Assembly: GCA_017412405.1 (NCBI GenBank)
Contig: JAFPYB010000204.1
Location: forward strand, 1-32,419
Reading direction: 5' to 3'
Length of the DNA stretch: 32,419 nt
Origin: Treponema sp.
Lineage (GTDB): Bacteria; Spirochaetota; Spirochaetia; Treponematales; Treponemataceae
In this document: in pieces, positions 1 to 7,158 of the stretch
Layout of the letters: every line of letters starts with the position of its first letter
How positions within the stretch are numbered: the first letter of the stretch is position 1
Made by a program: the position numbers and the translations under genes
Notes under the pieces: model-generated
The model's input: the letters and a program-made list of their open reading frames with translations, nothing else
Told to the model about the DNA's origin: nothing
Database searches by the model: none

Positions 1-2566
1 CCTGGCACTCAAAGCCGTTGAGCGCGATGAACATACCGTTGTCGCAAATGTCCTTGGACTTTCTGATATACCAGAGGTTAGAACGCTGCTCGCGGAAAAT
101 CATGTAGAACTTGTCCTCGCCCCACAGCCCCAAGCCCTCGGAAATGGAGCGCGACACGAGCTTCTTGTCGTTCTCGCCGCTTCCGGTCTTGACGGCGTAC
201 TCGCACGACTGCTTTATCCAGCCGGAGGCGCGCTCGTACTTGTTGTTGTAGAACACAACAGAATATTCCGAACCGCACCTGTTTGAGTAGGCGAACACGT
301 TTTCGTTCACCGTGTTTCCGTCCCACACATCGTAGAAGAGAAAATCCTCCACGCCCGAAAAGAGATAACGCTTGTGCATGAGCGGGAAAATCTCGCGGTT
401 GTGCCGCTCGATGAGCCATCCGTCCTCCTGTTCGTCGCGGTATGCCCGCGTGTACTCCATGCCGTACTTCTCCTCGAACCCCTCAATCTGGCCGTGTCCG
501 AACATTGGAAGCCCCGGCATGGTGCACATGAGCGTACACACGCCAAAGTATTTGTCGCCCTTGCCGAACTGCGCCACCGCCGTTTCCTCGTCGGGGTTGT
601 TCATGAAGTTCACATAGCGCTTCAAAATCTGAGGATCGAAATTTATCGTGTTCTTGACCGTCTGTCGGTACTTGTAGTTCTCTTCCTTCTTGAGCATATT
701 CATGAAGGCGGAATTGTAGACGCGGTGCATACCAAGCGTGCGCGTAAAATAGCCCTCCATCATCCAGAACGCCTCGGCGAGAAGGAGCGTGTCAGGCACT
801 TCCTTGGCCACGCGGTCAACCACCTCGCGCCAGAACTCGTTGGGAATGCGCGCCTCAAACTCCTGGGCGGAAAGCGCGGACTCCCAGCGCGTCGCAATAT
901 CGCCGCCCTTTCCAGGCTCGGGATACCACAGCCGCTTGATGTGCTTCTTTGCAAGGACCATCGCCGCGTCGAATCGGATAATCGGGAAGTTCCGCGCAAC
1001 GTGCAAAATCTTCTGCATGACTTCCTCCCGCGCCTCGGGGTTCAAGAAATCAATCTGGGCAGTGTCGTTCCACGGCATTCCGGTTCCATCGTTTCCGTGG
1101 TAGATGTAGCGAGTGTCGCCCGTGGCAGTATCCACGCGCTTGAAGCACACGGCGCAGTCGCTCTTTGAGTAATAGTGGTCTTCAAGGTAAATTGCCACCC
1201 GCGAATCGTGGCTCAAATTCACGCCATTGTACGTGTACTGCGGATATGGATTGTCGCGCCGCTGCACGAAAAGGTCGGGCTTTTCCACGACCCACCTTGC
1301 GTCCATGCCGGTGTGGTTTGGAACCATGTCGCTCGCCAGTCGGATTCCCCGCTGCCAAAGCCGCGTGCGAAGATTTGCGAGCGCGTCCCAGCCGCCAAGA
1401 TTCTGGGCTATTTCGTAATCGTCCAGCGAATATGCGCTTGCCGCCGCCTCAGGGTTTCCGCACATCTGCTTTATGGTGCGGCTCGCCTGGCTCCGTTCCC
1501 ACAACCCGATGAGCCACAAGCCCGTAAAGCCGCGGTCGCGGAGCAAGTCAAGCTCCTCGTCAGGAATCTGGTCAAGCCGGTTTATGTCGCGCCCGTATTT
1601 CTTTGAGAGCTGGAAAAGCCACACAAGAACAGTCTTTGCCATGAGGACGACGCGCGGCATCCACTCCTTGTCATCGGAGAACCGCTCGTACTCGCGCATG
1701 AGATAGTCGTAATTTGGGGGCGACATATCGGGAGAGCCGCCGTTCGTCGGATGCCACTCGGGCTTCCATTCCTCCGAAAGCAAATCCATTCCGCCAAAAA
1801 GCCGCTTGAGCCAGTAGTCCTCGCCCTCGCCGTCGCCCGGCAGGAACAGCTCCGCCCAGTGCACGCGCACGTAGTCGAGCTGCTGCTGGAGGTTGTCCGG
1901 CGCGAACGCCACAGGCTCCTTGAGGAACGTGATGAGGTCGTGCCCGAATGTGCCGAAATACGGCTTTCCCTTGAAGAAGCCCTTGATTTTGCTCCAGGTC
2001 TCTCCGTACAGCGCGTTCTTTGAGAGGTTTGTGTCGTCGAAGAGAATCTTGAACGGGCGGAACGCCGGGTTCTCGTTGGCAAGATGGAGCATGATGATTT
2101 CCTCGAGCGTCTGCTCGCGGTTCGTGCGCACGCGACCCGTGCGTTTCTCGGTCAGCTCTGTGTTCAAATAATCCTGAATGGAGCACTCGCCCTTGTACAC
2201 GGCGGTGGGCGGGAATTCCCTCGTGAATTCCACAAGAAGCTCCTCGATTTTGTCCGAGCCGAACGAGGCGCACAAATCGTCCAAAAGCTCCTTGAACACG
2301 TTCGGCGTCTTGTGCCTTCGGTAGACATAGCACGCAAGGTGGAAGATTTCGTCCAGAAGTCCCATGGCGTTCAGCGTTCCGCTGGAAATCTGGGGTTGAT
2401 TTTTTGAGACCAGATATTTATTGAATCGCTGCTCGAACTCGCGCACAGCACGTATATTTGCAAGGATAACGTTTCCGCTGGACGCATAGAGCTGCTCTGG
2501 GAACGAGCACGCATCGCGCACAGCACGGGACACATGGAATTCGTTGTACGAATAAAGAGTTTTCAT
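1..2566 (-). CDS. GH13 alpha-amylase-family glycoside hydrolase (3' end outside window)
   Basis: The reading frame is open from the ATG at 2566 to the window edge (about 855 codons), so the C-terminus is missing. GH13 signatures are visible. Region I is SDMVPNHTG, with Asp near residue 413. Region II is RFDAA, with the candidate nucleophile Asp533. Region III is LLAEAFW, with the candidate acid/base Glu598. Region IV is NNPDEE, with Asp659 in place of the usual NHD. About 380 residues precede region I, much longer than in simple alpha-amylases, and they resemble no domain I can name. The start is supported by GGAGG 9 nt upstream. No signal peptide is seen, so an intracellular glucan-processing role is inferred. 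Substrate cannot be assigned. The gene is downstream of the methyltransferase locus but has its own upstream region. Confidence 0.85.
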   Translation of the reverse strand, partial: MKTLYSYNEFHVSRAVRDACSFPEQLYASSGNVILANIRAVREFEQRFNKYLVSKNQPQISSGTLNAMGLLDEIFHLACYVYRRHKTPNVFKELLDDLCASFGSDKIEELLVEFTREFPPTAVYKGECSIQDYLNTELTEKRTGRVRTNREQTLEEIIMLHLANENPAFRPFKILFDDTNLSKNALYGETWSKIKGFFKGKPYFGTFGHDLITFLKEPVAFAPDNLQQQLDYVRVHWAELFLPGDGEGEDYWLKRLFGGMDLLSEEWKPEWHPTNGGSPDMSPPNYDYLMREYERFSDDKEWMPRVVLMAKTVLVWLFQLSKKYGRDINRLDQIPDEELDLLRDRGFTGLWLIGLWERSQASRTIKQMCGNPEAAASAYSLDDYEIAQNLGGWDALANLRTRLWQRGIRLASDMVPNHTGMDARWVVEKPDLFVQRRDNPYPQYTYNGVNLSHDSRVAIYLEDHYYSKSDCAVCFKRVDTATGDTRYIYHGNDGTGMPWNDTAQIDFLNPEAREEVMQKILHVARNFPIIRFDAAMVLAKKHIKRLWYPEPGKGGDIATRWESALSAQEFEARIPNEFWREVVDRVAKEVPDTLLLAEAFWMMEGYFTRTLGMHRVYNSAFMNMLKKEENYKYRQTVKNTINFDPQILKRYVNFMNNPDEETAVAQFGKGDKYFGVCTLMCTMPGLPMFGHGQIEGFEEKYGMEYTRAYRDEQEDGWLIERHNREIFPLMHKRYLFSGVEDFLFYDVWDGNTVNENVFAYSNRCGSEYSVVFYNNKYERASGWIKQSCEYAVKTGSGENDKKLVSRSISEGLGLWGEDKFYMIFREQRSNLWYIRKSKDICDNGMFIALNGFECQ

Positions 2567-2660
2567 CGAAAATCCTCCGATACATTTTTCATTAGACATG
2601 CTCCAAAACCGAATTTCCCGAACAGGTTTTATGTTTCAGAACAATTTTGCCAGTCTTCTT

Positions 2661-2691
2661 ATTGTACCACGAAATTTCGATAAGTGTGATT
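2661..2691 (-). promoter_or_regulatory. Candidate promoter/operator of the GH13 gene
   Basis: On the minus strand a TACAAT -10 box (2661-2666) is flanked upstream by the perfect palindrome CGAAATTTCG (2670-2679), which sits in the spacer position. The -35 is weak (ATCACA at 2686-2691, 19-nt spacing). A palindrome between -10 and -35 is a typical repressor site, but no regulator is identified. Confidence 0.35.
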
Positions 2692-2716
2692 TTTTATAAA
2701 AAAGAAAAGGCTGAAA

Positions 2717-3589
2717 TCAACTCACAGGCAAATCAATTCCGAAATACGGAGTTTCTTCATGAACTTCAAGAATGCTTTGCAAAGGCTTGTCCGAGTATTT
2801 CAGTATTCGTTCACGATATGAAAGCCTAGTTTTTTCATCGTCTATTTCAATCCTGCGCTTCTTTGATATTTCCAAGAATGATTCTTCCCTATCCAAACCC
2901 AGAACTCTGCGGTGCAACAAACTCGCGGCGATTCCCGTGGTTGAACTTCCCGTAAAAGGGTCTAAAATCCAGTCATTTTCTTTTGTCGAAGCAAGAATGA
3001 TTCTTGCAAGCAAGGGCAGGGGCTTTTGGGTCGGATGCTTGCCGCAGGATTTTTCCCATTTCGCGATTGCGGGCAGACTCCACAAGTCCCGCATTTGTGT
3101 TCCGCCGTTGATTTCTTTCATCAAGTCGTAATTGAAATAGTGGGAAACTTTCTTGTTTTTACGCGCCCACAAAATGAATTCAGTTGAATGGGTGAAAAAC
3201 CTGCATGAAAGATTCGGCGGCGGATTCGTCTTTGCCCAAGTGATGCAGTTCAAGATTCTGAAATCCAGCTCGTTGAGCATCTGTGCGACAGAGAAAATGT
3301 TGTGGTATGTTCCAGAAATCCAAATCGTGCCGTTTTCCTTTAGTTTTTCACGGCAAAGCGAAAGCCATTTGCGGTTGAACTCGTTGTCTTTTTCAAACCC
3401 CTGAGATTTGTCCCATTCGCCTTTGTTTACGCTCACCTGCCTGCCGCTATGCACGGAAATTCCGCCATTGGAGAGAAAATAGGGCGGGTCGGCAAATATC
3501 ATGTCAAACTGGAAATCGATGTTGGACAGCAGTTCCAGACAGTCGCCTTTTGCAAGAGTGAAGAGGGGAAATTCTTCCCCTCGCTTCAA
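2717..3589 (-). CDS. dpnA: DpnA-type beta-class DNA adenine methyltransferase (probable GATC)
   Basis: This is a 290-residue methyltransferase of the beta order: the catalytic motif DPPY (34-37) comes first, then a target-recognition region, then the SAM-binding motif DPFTGSS (210-216). Long stretches closely resemble the pneumococcal DpnA (M2.DpnII) that I know, for example FADPPYFLSNGGIS, PNLSCRFFTHSTE, HYFNYDLMKEI and KHPTQKP. GATC N6-adenine methylation is therefore likely. The only in-frame start reaching this far upstream is a TTG at 3589. The first ten residues are encoded by a palindromic sequence (3564-3590) unlike DpnA, so the native start was probably altered. The enzyme core is intact. 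It is the last gene of the modification locus and lies 74 nt after the unknown gene. Confidence 0.88.
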   Translation of the reverse strand: MKRGEEFPLFTLAKGDCLELLSNIDFQFDMIFADPPYFLSNGGISVHSGRQVSVNKGEWDKSQGFEKDNEFNRKWLSLCREKLKENGTIWISGTYHNIFSVAQMLNELDFRILNCITWAKTNPPPNLSCRFFTHSTEFILWARKNKKVSHYFNYDLMKEINGGTQMRDLWSLPAIAKWEKSCGKHPTQKPLPLLARIILASTKENDWILDPFTGSSTTGIAASLLHRRVLGLDREESFLEISKKRRIEIDDEKTRLSYRERILKYSDKPLQSILEVHEETPYFGIDLPVS

Positions 3590-3649
3590 ACCTTCGGTTT
3601 TCCGCTACCCCTTCTGCGGGGAGGAGCAATAGTGAGCGTTTTGCTCCCC
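3564..3649. repeat. Palindromic repeat patch at the dpnA 5' end
   Basis: There are two hairpin-forming units. Unit 1 (3566-3585) has arms GAGGGGAA and TTCCCCTC. Unit 2 (3618-3649) has arms GGAGCAA and TTGCTCC, with outer GGGG/CCCC pairs. The first resembles the GAGGGGGAAAG...CCCTCCCCTCGCTC stretch inside the hsdS remnant at about 21,820-21,855. The patch contributes the N-terminal codons of the dpnA frame. Confidence 0.5.
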
Positions 3650-3663
3650 ACAACGCCACAATG

Positions 3664-4098
3664 TCAACCTATCATTTTTTTTAATCTTTTTAAGACTGTA
3701 AAAACATGATTTGGACAAAGTTCTTGTAATTCCGAAGAGCTCAGTTTCTCAGCATTAATCTCTTTGTCGATTTTCTCTTCAAAATGCTTTTGTTCATCGC
3801 TCCAAAGATATTCAATAACAATCTTTATATCATTCTTGTTTTCTTCTGTAAGAAGTTGTTTTGCCTCGATTTCTTCTATATCAAAGTCTAATTCTTCAAT
3901 CCATTCTCTTGTTTCTATAAGTTTTTTCTTTGCCTCTTTTTTGTCTTGTCCATATTCGAACCCCAGTAACTGAATATTTTCACATTCTTTTCCAGTCGGT
4001 GATTCTGTATGCCCCTCAAAAGTGTAAAAAACATAACCATTCATAAATTGATGTTTGATCGAATTTTGCTTATTGTCAAGCCTAAAGAATAAAATCAA
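3664..4098 (-). CDS. Unknown acidic protein of the modification locus
   Basis: I do not recognise this protein. It is up to 144 residues, rich in Glu and Lys, with a long predicted helical middle (roughly 50-125) and no membrane segment. The longest frame starts with TTG at 4098, overlapping the end of the upstream nuclease candidate by 17 nt, with AGGAA just before it. An internal ATG at 4044 (MNGYVFYTFEG) is an alternative start but has no SD site. Base composition is AT-rich like the upstream gene, so the two probably arrived as one cassette. Position between a nuclease candidate and a methyltransferase suggests an accessory role; function is unknown. Confidence 0.6.
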   Translation of the reverse strand: MILFFRLDNKQNSIKHQFMNGYVFYTFEGHTESPTGKECENIQLLGFEYGQDKKEAKKKLIETREWIEELDFDIEEIEAKQLLTEENKNDIKIVIEYLWSDEQKHFEEKIDKEINAEKLSSSELQELCPNHVFTVLKRLKKMIG

Positions 4099-4825
4099 AT
4101 TCCTGCTTTTTCAGTTCCTGATTATATTGTAATTCAAGTTGTGAATAACTTAAAAAATGGACTCTTTTGTCTTTTATTAGATTGTCAAATGATGAATAAT
4201 GAATTTTCTTTAGATAATCATTTTTTCGTTTTTCATCGGCAACAATAATCATTCGAGTATAAAAATCACGTAAATCGTTAAATTTTAGCAGAGAATTTTG
4301 AATATCTGTTGAATGTTCGACTTCAAAAAACGAGTCTGGCATATTCCGTTCATTAAACCAAATAACATCAACAGTTGAACTTCTTTGTACAAGTTCATCA
4401 TAAGAAAAATGAGGAATTTCCTGTAAGGTTCGAATCTCTTCCAATGTCTGCTTACCATATAATTTTCCTTTATCTTGATTTGGAGAGAATGTTTTCATTT
4501 TTCTGAGATTCCCAACAGTAAGCAATAACCCTTGATAGTATGCGTGATTAAATTCTTGAATTTCCTGCGAATTTTTGTTTTTCTCTGTTTCAACGATAAT
4601 TCCATCTTTTTCAAGCTCTTTTTGATGAGATTTTAAAGCCCATAAACCGGGCTTGATTTTATAAATTCTTGCATCTGTCTGAACAATTCTTCTGATGCTT
4701 GCGAATGGAGATTTTGTTTTCCATACACAATCTTCTATTTTGAATACTTCCTGGTTCAGTTGCCCCAGCGTTGCAATCCCACCTAATCGTTCTAAAGTTT
4801 GTACTACTGCATCATATTGTGTCAT
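4082..4825 (-). CDS. Candidate restriction endonuclease: N-terminal winged helix, PD-(D/E)XK-like core
   Basis: This is a 247-residue protein. Residues 1-65 look like a winged-helix domain (LERLGGIATLGQLNQEVF, then IRRIVQTD, then KPGLWAL), resembling HARE-HTH-type DNA-binding domains. The C-terminal half contains Asp153 (TVDVIWF), then FEVEHSTDI with Glu168 and Glu170. The D-x14-ExE spacing resembles PD-(D/E)XK nucleases with an ExE variant, as in BamHI (Asp94, Glu111, Glu113). It is not similar to the DpnII endonuclease as I know it. It starts with ATG at 4825, has an AGG about 8 nt upstream, and follows an extended -10. It sits between a dpnM fragment and dpnA, so a GATC-type nuclease is plausible but inferred. 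Confidence 0.6.
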   Translation of the reverse strand: MTQYDAVVQTLERLGGIATLGQLNQEVFKIEDCVWKTKSPFASIRRIVQTDARIYKIKPGLWALKSHQKELEKDGIIVETEKNKNSQEIQEFNHAYYQGLLLTVGNLRKMKTFSPNQDKGKLYGKQTLEEIRTLQEIPHFSYDELVQRSSTVDVIWFNERNMPDSFFEVEHSTDIQNSLLKFNDLRDFYTRMIIVADEKRKNDYLKKIHYSSFDNLIKDKRVHFLSYSQLELQYNQELKKQEFDFIL

Positions 4826-4844
4826 TTTTCTAACCTATAGTATC

Positions 4845-4853
4845 ATTATAGCA
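4845..4853 (-). promoter_or_regulatory. Extended -10 promoter of the nuclease candidate
   Basis: The minus strand reads TGCTATAAT, a perfect extended -10 (TGn plus TATAAT at 4845-4850), 19 nt before the ATG at 4825. No good -35 is seen. It lies just downstream of the stop of the truncated dpnM, so the new cassette brought or acquired its own promoter. Confidence 0.6.
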
Positions 4854-4885
4854 TAAAAACATATTTTTTACAGTTATGCGTTAGA

Positions 4886-5122
4886 CTATGGAACACCCAC
4901 GCATTTGTAGGTGTTTATCAGCTCTGGATTTACGTCGTTTATGAGGATTTCGTCCGGGTGGGATTTCTGGAGGACATCGAACAGCACGGCTCCACCTCCC
5001 ACAAAAGGCTCGCAATACTTTTCTATTCGAGATGGATACTTTTTCCTGATTTCCTCAAGCAGCTGACCTTTCCCGCCAACCCATTTCACAAAGGGCTTCG
5101 CCACACACTTTTCGTTTTTCAT
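4886..5122 (-). pseudogene. dpnM: Truncated dpnM (alpha-class GATC methyltransferase, N-terminus only)
   Basis: 78 codons encode the N-terminal SAM-binding part of a Dam/DpnM-type methyltransferase: PFVKWVGGKGQLL (motif X), then EPFVGGGAVLFD (motif I), then INDVNPELINTYK. The frame then runs into CVGVP and stops. The catalytic DPPY and the recognition domain, about 200 residues, are absent from the window. DpnM is normally about 280 residues and is the double-strand GATC methylase of DpnII-type systems. The fragment ends right where the AT-rich nuclease cassette begins, which points to replacement or deletion. No SD is visible at the ATG at 5122. It is expected to be inactive. Confidence 0.8.
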
Positions 5123-5164
5123 TTTTATTCGGATTTTCGATCGAATTCAAAAAGAAATCAAGGG

Positions 5165-5193
5165 CAAAAAAACTCCGTCCTGATTGGGCGGAG
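5165..5193 (-). terminator. Intrinsic terminator of the Pur-alpha-like gene
   Basis: On the minus strand ACTCCG and CGGAGT pair around an 11-nt loop and are followed by a run of seven T. A second GGCGC/GCGCC stem lies just before it (5205-5223). It is placed about 110 nt after the stop of the gene at 5301. Confidence 0.75.
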
Positions 5194-5300
5194 TGCATTG
5201 AACAGGCGCACTTGGAACGCGCCTGAAAGACAGAGTTCCAGAACGAGCCCGATTAACGGGGAGCGGTGAAAAATCAGTTCCGGGATTTTTCAAGCAGCCA

Positions 5301-5714
5301 TTATATTTCGTTGTCTTTTTTGTCCTCTGAACGCTTGCTGACGATGTGGACTTTGCCCGTTTTTTTGACGGGGCTTTCGATTTTTGGAGATTCATCATCG
5401 TCGCCCTTCTTGCGATAGATTTTCTTTGCGCCGTACTTGGCCTCTTTTGCGGCCTTTTTCTCTGCACGGGCTTTTGCGCGAGCCTTCCTGTCCTTTTCGA
5501 TGAACTTGAGCGAATCCTCAAGCCCTTTGAGCACGTTCTGCATGTCGTCGGCGAAAATCGCGATTTGGTGGCGGTCAAAATCGGCGCCGTCGCCCTTCTT
5601 GCTTTAGACAATCTGCAAGAACACATCGCCCATGCGGTTTTCCTTCACGTTGAAAAAATACGAGCGGTTTTCCAAAGTGACCTGAGTTGTGTAGAGTTCT
5701 CCTCTGATTCCCAT
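5301..5714 (-). pseudogene. Pur-alpha-like nucleic-acid-binding protein (DUF3276/BpuR family) with in-frame stop
   Basis: Reading from the ATG at 5714 (AAGG upstream), the frame encodes [12 protein letters not shown] and [20 protein letters not shown], then TAA at codon 37 (5604-5606). It resumes in the same frame with SKKGDGADFDRHQIAIF and continues to the stop at 5301, a total of 138 codons. The family, the single PUR domain of Borrelia BpuR and treponemal DUF3276 proteins, has Glu after QIV/NIV. A single GAA-to-TAA change would therefore explain the stop. The C-terminal part is a Lys/Ala-rich helix and a basic tail. Everything apart from the stop looks well kept. Possible readings are a very recent mutation, a sequencing error, or readthrough. 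Restart at an internal ATG (5543) would lose most of the PUR fold. Confidence 0.85.
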
Positions 5715-5845
5715 AATAATATCCTTCCCAAACAGTAGTGATGTTCTTCATTGTAGCATAGATTCATGGCGTTGTCACTTGCCCCTTTTCCGCCCGTCCG
5801 CAGGAAATTTTTCCGAGCAGCCCCAATTTGTTTTCTTTCGTCCGT

Positions 5846-5874
5846 TTGAAACTCATTTCAATTCACTATATAAT
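5846..5874 (+). promoter_or_regulatory. Sigma70-like promoter of the dctP array
   Basis: TTGAAA (5846-5851), a 17-nt spacer and a perfect TATAAT (5869-5874). The predicted start is near 5881, which leaves a leader of about 97 nt before the first dctP gene. Confidence 0.8.
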
Positions 5875-5911
5875 AAGATGTTCGATACTACGTTATCGCT
5901 CACGTCTAAGA

Positions 5912-5944
5912 GAAAGAAATCGCAGATGAAGCGCAATTTCTTTC
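5912..5944 (+). promoter_or_regulatory. Leader hairpin upstream of dctP1
   Basis: GAAAGAAATCGC (5912-5923) pairs with GCG-(CA bulge)-ATTTCTTTC (5931-5944) around a 7-nt loop, giving a 12-bp stem in the 5' leader. No U-run follows, so it does not look like a terminator. A stability or translational-control role is possible but unproven. Confidence 0.5.
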
Positions 5945-5977
5945 CTTAACGCAAAGTTTTTTACAAGTGGAGTTCTT

Positions 5978-6982
5978 ATGGTTCTCAGAAAAATTCTTCC
6001 CGCGCTTTTGATGGTATCAGTTTTGGCATCATTTGGCTCATGCAACAAGAACAAAGCCGAGGACAAGGAAATAACACTTGTCATGGCAGAAGTGAATCCG
6101 CCGGAAACAATCGCTGGTCAGATGGATCAGGCATTCAAGCAGAAAGTGGAGGAGCTTTCTGGCGGAAAAATTAAAATCAACCTCCAATGCTCTGGAATCC
6201 TCGGCGATGTTGATTCCGTCATGGAGCTAATGATGAAGCCAAACTCCACAATCCAGATTCACAGGATGTCGGCCGTGAACATGGCAATGTACGGATGCAA
6301 AAAATCATCCCTCCTGTCCATTCCGTTCACATTCTCAAGCAAGGAGCATTTCTGGTCCTTCGCCAACTCCGAGTCCGCAAAGGGAATACTCGACGAGCCG
6401 AGCCACATTGCCCTGAAAGGCTTGTTCTTCGGCGAGGAAGGGTTCAGGCACTTCTTCTCCACGAAAAAAATCGAAAAACCAGCCGACTTTGAGGGGCTGA
6501 ACGTACGAGGAACGAACGACAAGGCAATGCAGGGGCTTTTGCGCGGACTCCGGGCAAAAAGCGTTCCAGTGAACTATGCCGATGTCTACTCCGCGCTCCA
6601 GACAGGCCTTATTGATGCGGCGGAGCAGCCCATCGCAAACTACCTCGCGAACCATTTCCACAACATTGCGCCCTACATGGTTCTGGACGGACACACGCTG
6701 GGTGTCATGGAGACAGTCATCACCCTCGAATGTTGGAATTCCCTCTCGCAAAAACAGCAGGACATATTGCTGGAAGCCGGAAAATACGCCTCGGACTTCT
6801 GCCGCAAACTGTCGCAGACAGAAGAGGACAAGGTGAAGGCGCAGCTTGTGGCAGAGGGCGCAACGATTTTTGAGGTTTCGGATGTCAAGCCGTGGCAGGA
6901 TGCCTGCAGCGATGTCATAGCCGACGGTGCCGCCGTGGATTTTGCGTTCTACAAAGAAATACTGAGCTACGCAAAAAAATAA
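5978..6982 (+). CDS. TRAP-type (DctP) solute-binding lipoprotein, paralogue 1
   Basis: 334 residues. The N-terminus is a lipoprotein signal ending FGSC (Cys22), so a lipid-anchored periplasmic protein is expected. The body is a DctP-family binding protein. The conserved Arg177 (LNVRGTND) corresponds to the arginine that binds ligand carboxylate in TRAP binding proteins. Family blocks include EEGFRHFFSTK, YSALQTGLIDAAEQPIANYL and APYMVLDGHTLGV. The start is supported by GTGGAG 6 nt upstream. No DctQ or DctM gene lies nearby. Three paralogues follow on the same strand and share almost the same ITLVMAEVNPPETIAGQ block near the N-terminus. The ligand is unknown but is likely to carry a carboxylate. 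Confidence 0.9.
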   Translation: MVLRKILPALLMVSVLASFGSCNKNKAEDKEITLVMAEVNPPETIAGQMDQAFKQKVEELSGGKIKINLQCSGILGDVDSVMELMMKPNSTIQIHRMSAVNMAMYGCKKSSLLSIPFTFSSKEHFWSFANSESAKGILDEPSHIALKGLFFGEEGFRHFFSTKKIEKPADFEGLNVRGTNDKAMQGLLRGLRAKSVPVNYADVYSALQTGLIDAAEQPIANYLANHFHNIAPYMVLDGHTLGVMETVITLECWNSLSQKQQDILLEAGKYASDFCRKLSQTEEDKVKAQLVAEGATIFEVSDVKPWQDACSDVIADGAAVDFAFYKEILSYAKK

Positions 6983-6988
6983 AGGGAA

Positions 6989-7128
6989 GGGGCTGTCCTA
7001 GAAGTAAGTGTCATGCCGATCCTGAATCAAGTTCAGGATGACAGTTTCAGCATCTACGCCATCTGCAGCGTTGAGATTCCGAAACGAGTTCGGAATGACA
7101 CAGCTAACTGAACTTTTTGGACGGCTCC
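6989..7128. mobile_element. MITE-like repeat with imperfect terminal inverted repeats
   Basis: The ends GGGGCTGTCC (6989-6998) and GGACGGCTCC (7119-7128) are inverted repeats matching at 8 of 10 positions. Inside are two similar palindromes, ATCCTGAA...TTCAGGAT (about 7019-7039) and ATTCCGAA...TTCGGAAT (about 7076-7096). Each is followed by TGACA. There is no coding capacity. It fills the gap between dctP1 and dctP2 and looks like a non-autonomous element or REP-like repeat. Confidence 0.6.
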
Positions 7129-7158
7129 TAGCCCTGAAAATAATTATGGGAGATTTTT

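Noticed and set aside
374-1168. 264-codon plus-strand frame opposite the GH13 gene
   Set aside because: It is antisense to conserved GH13 catalytic regions and has no domain of its own.
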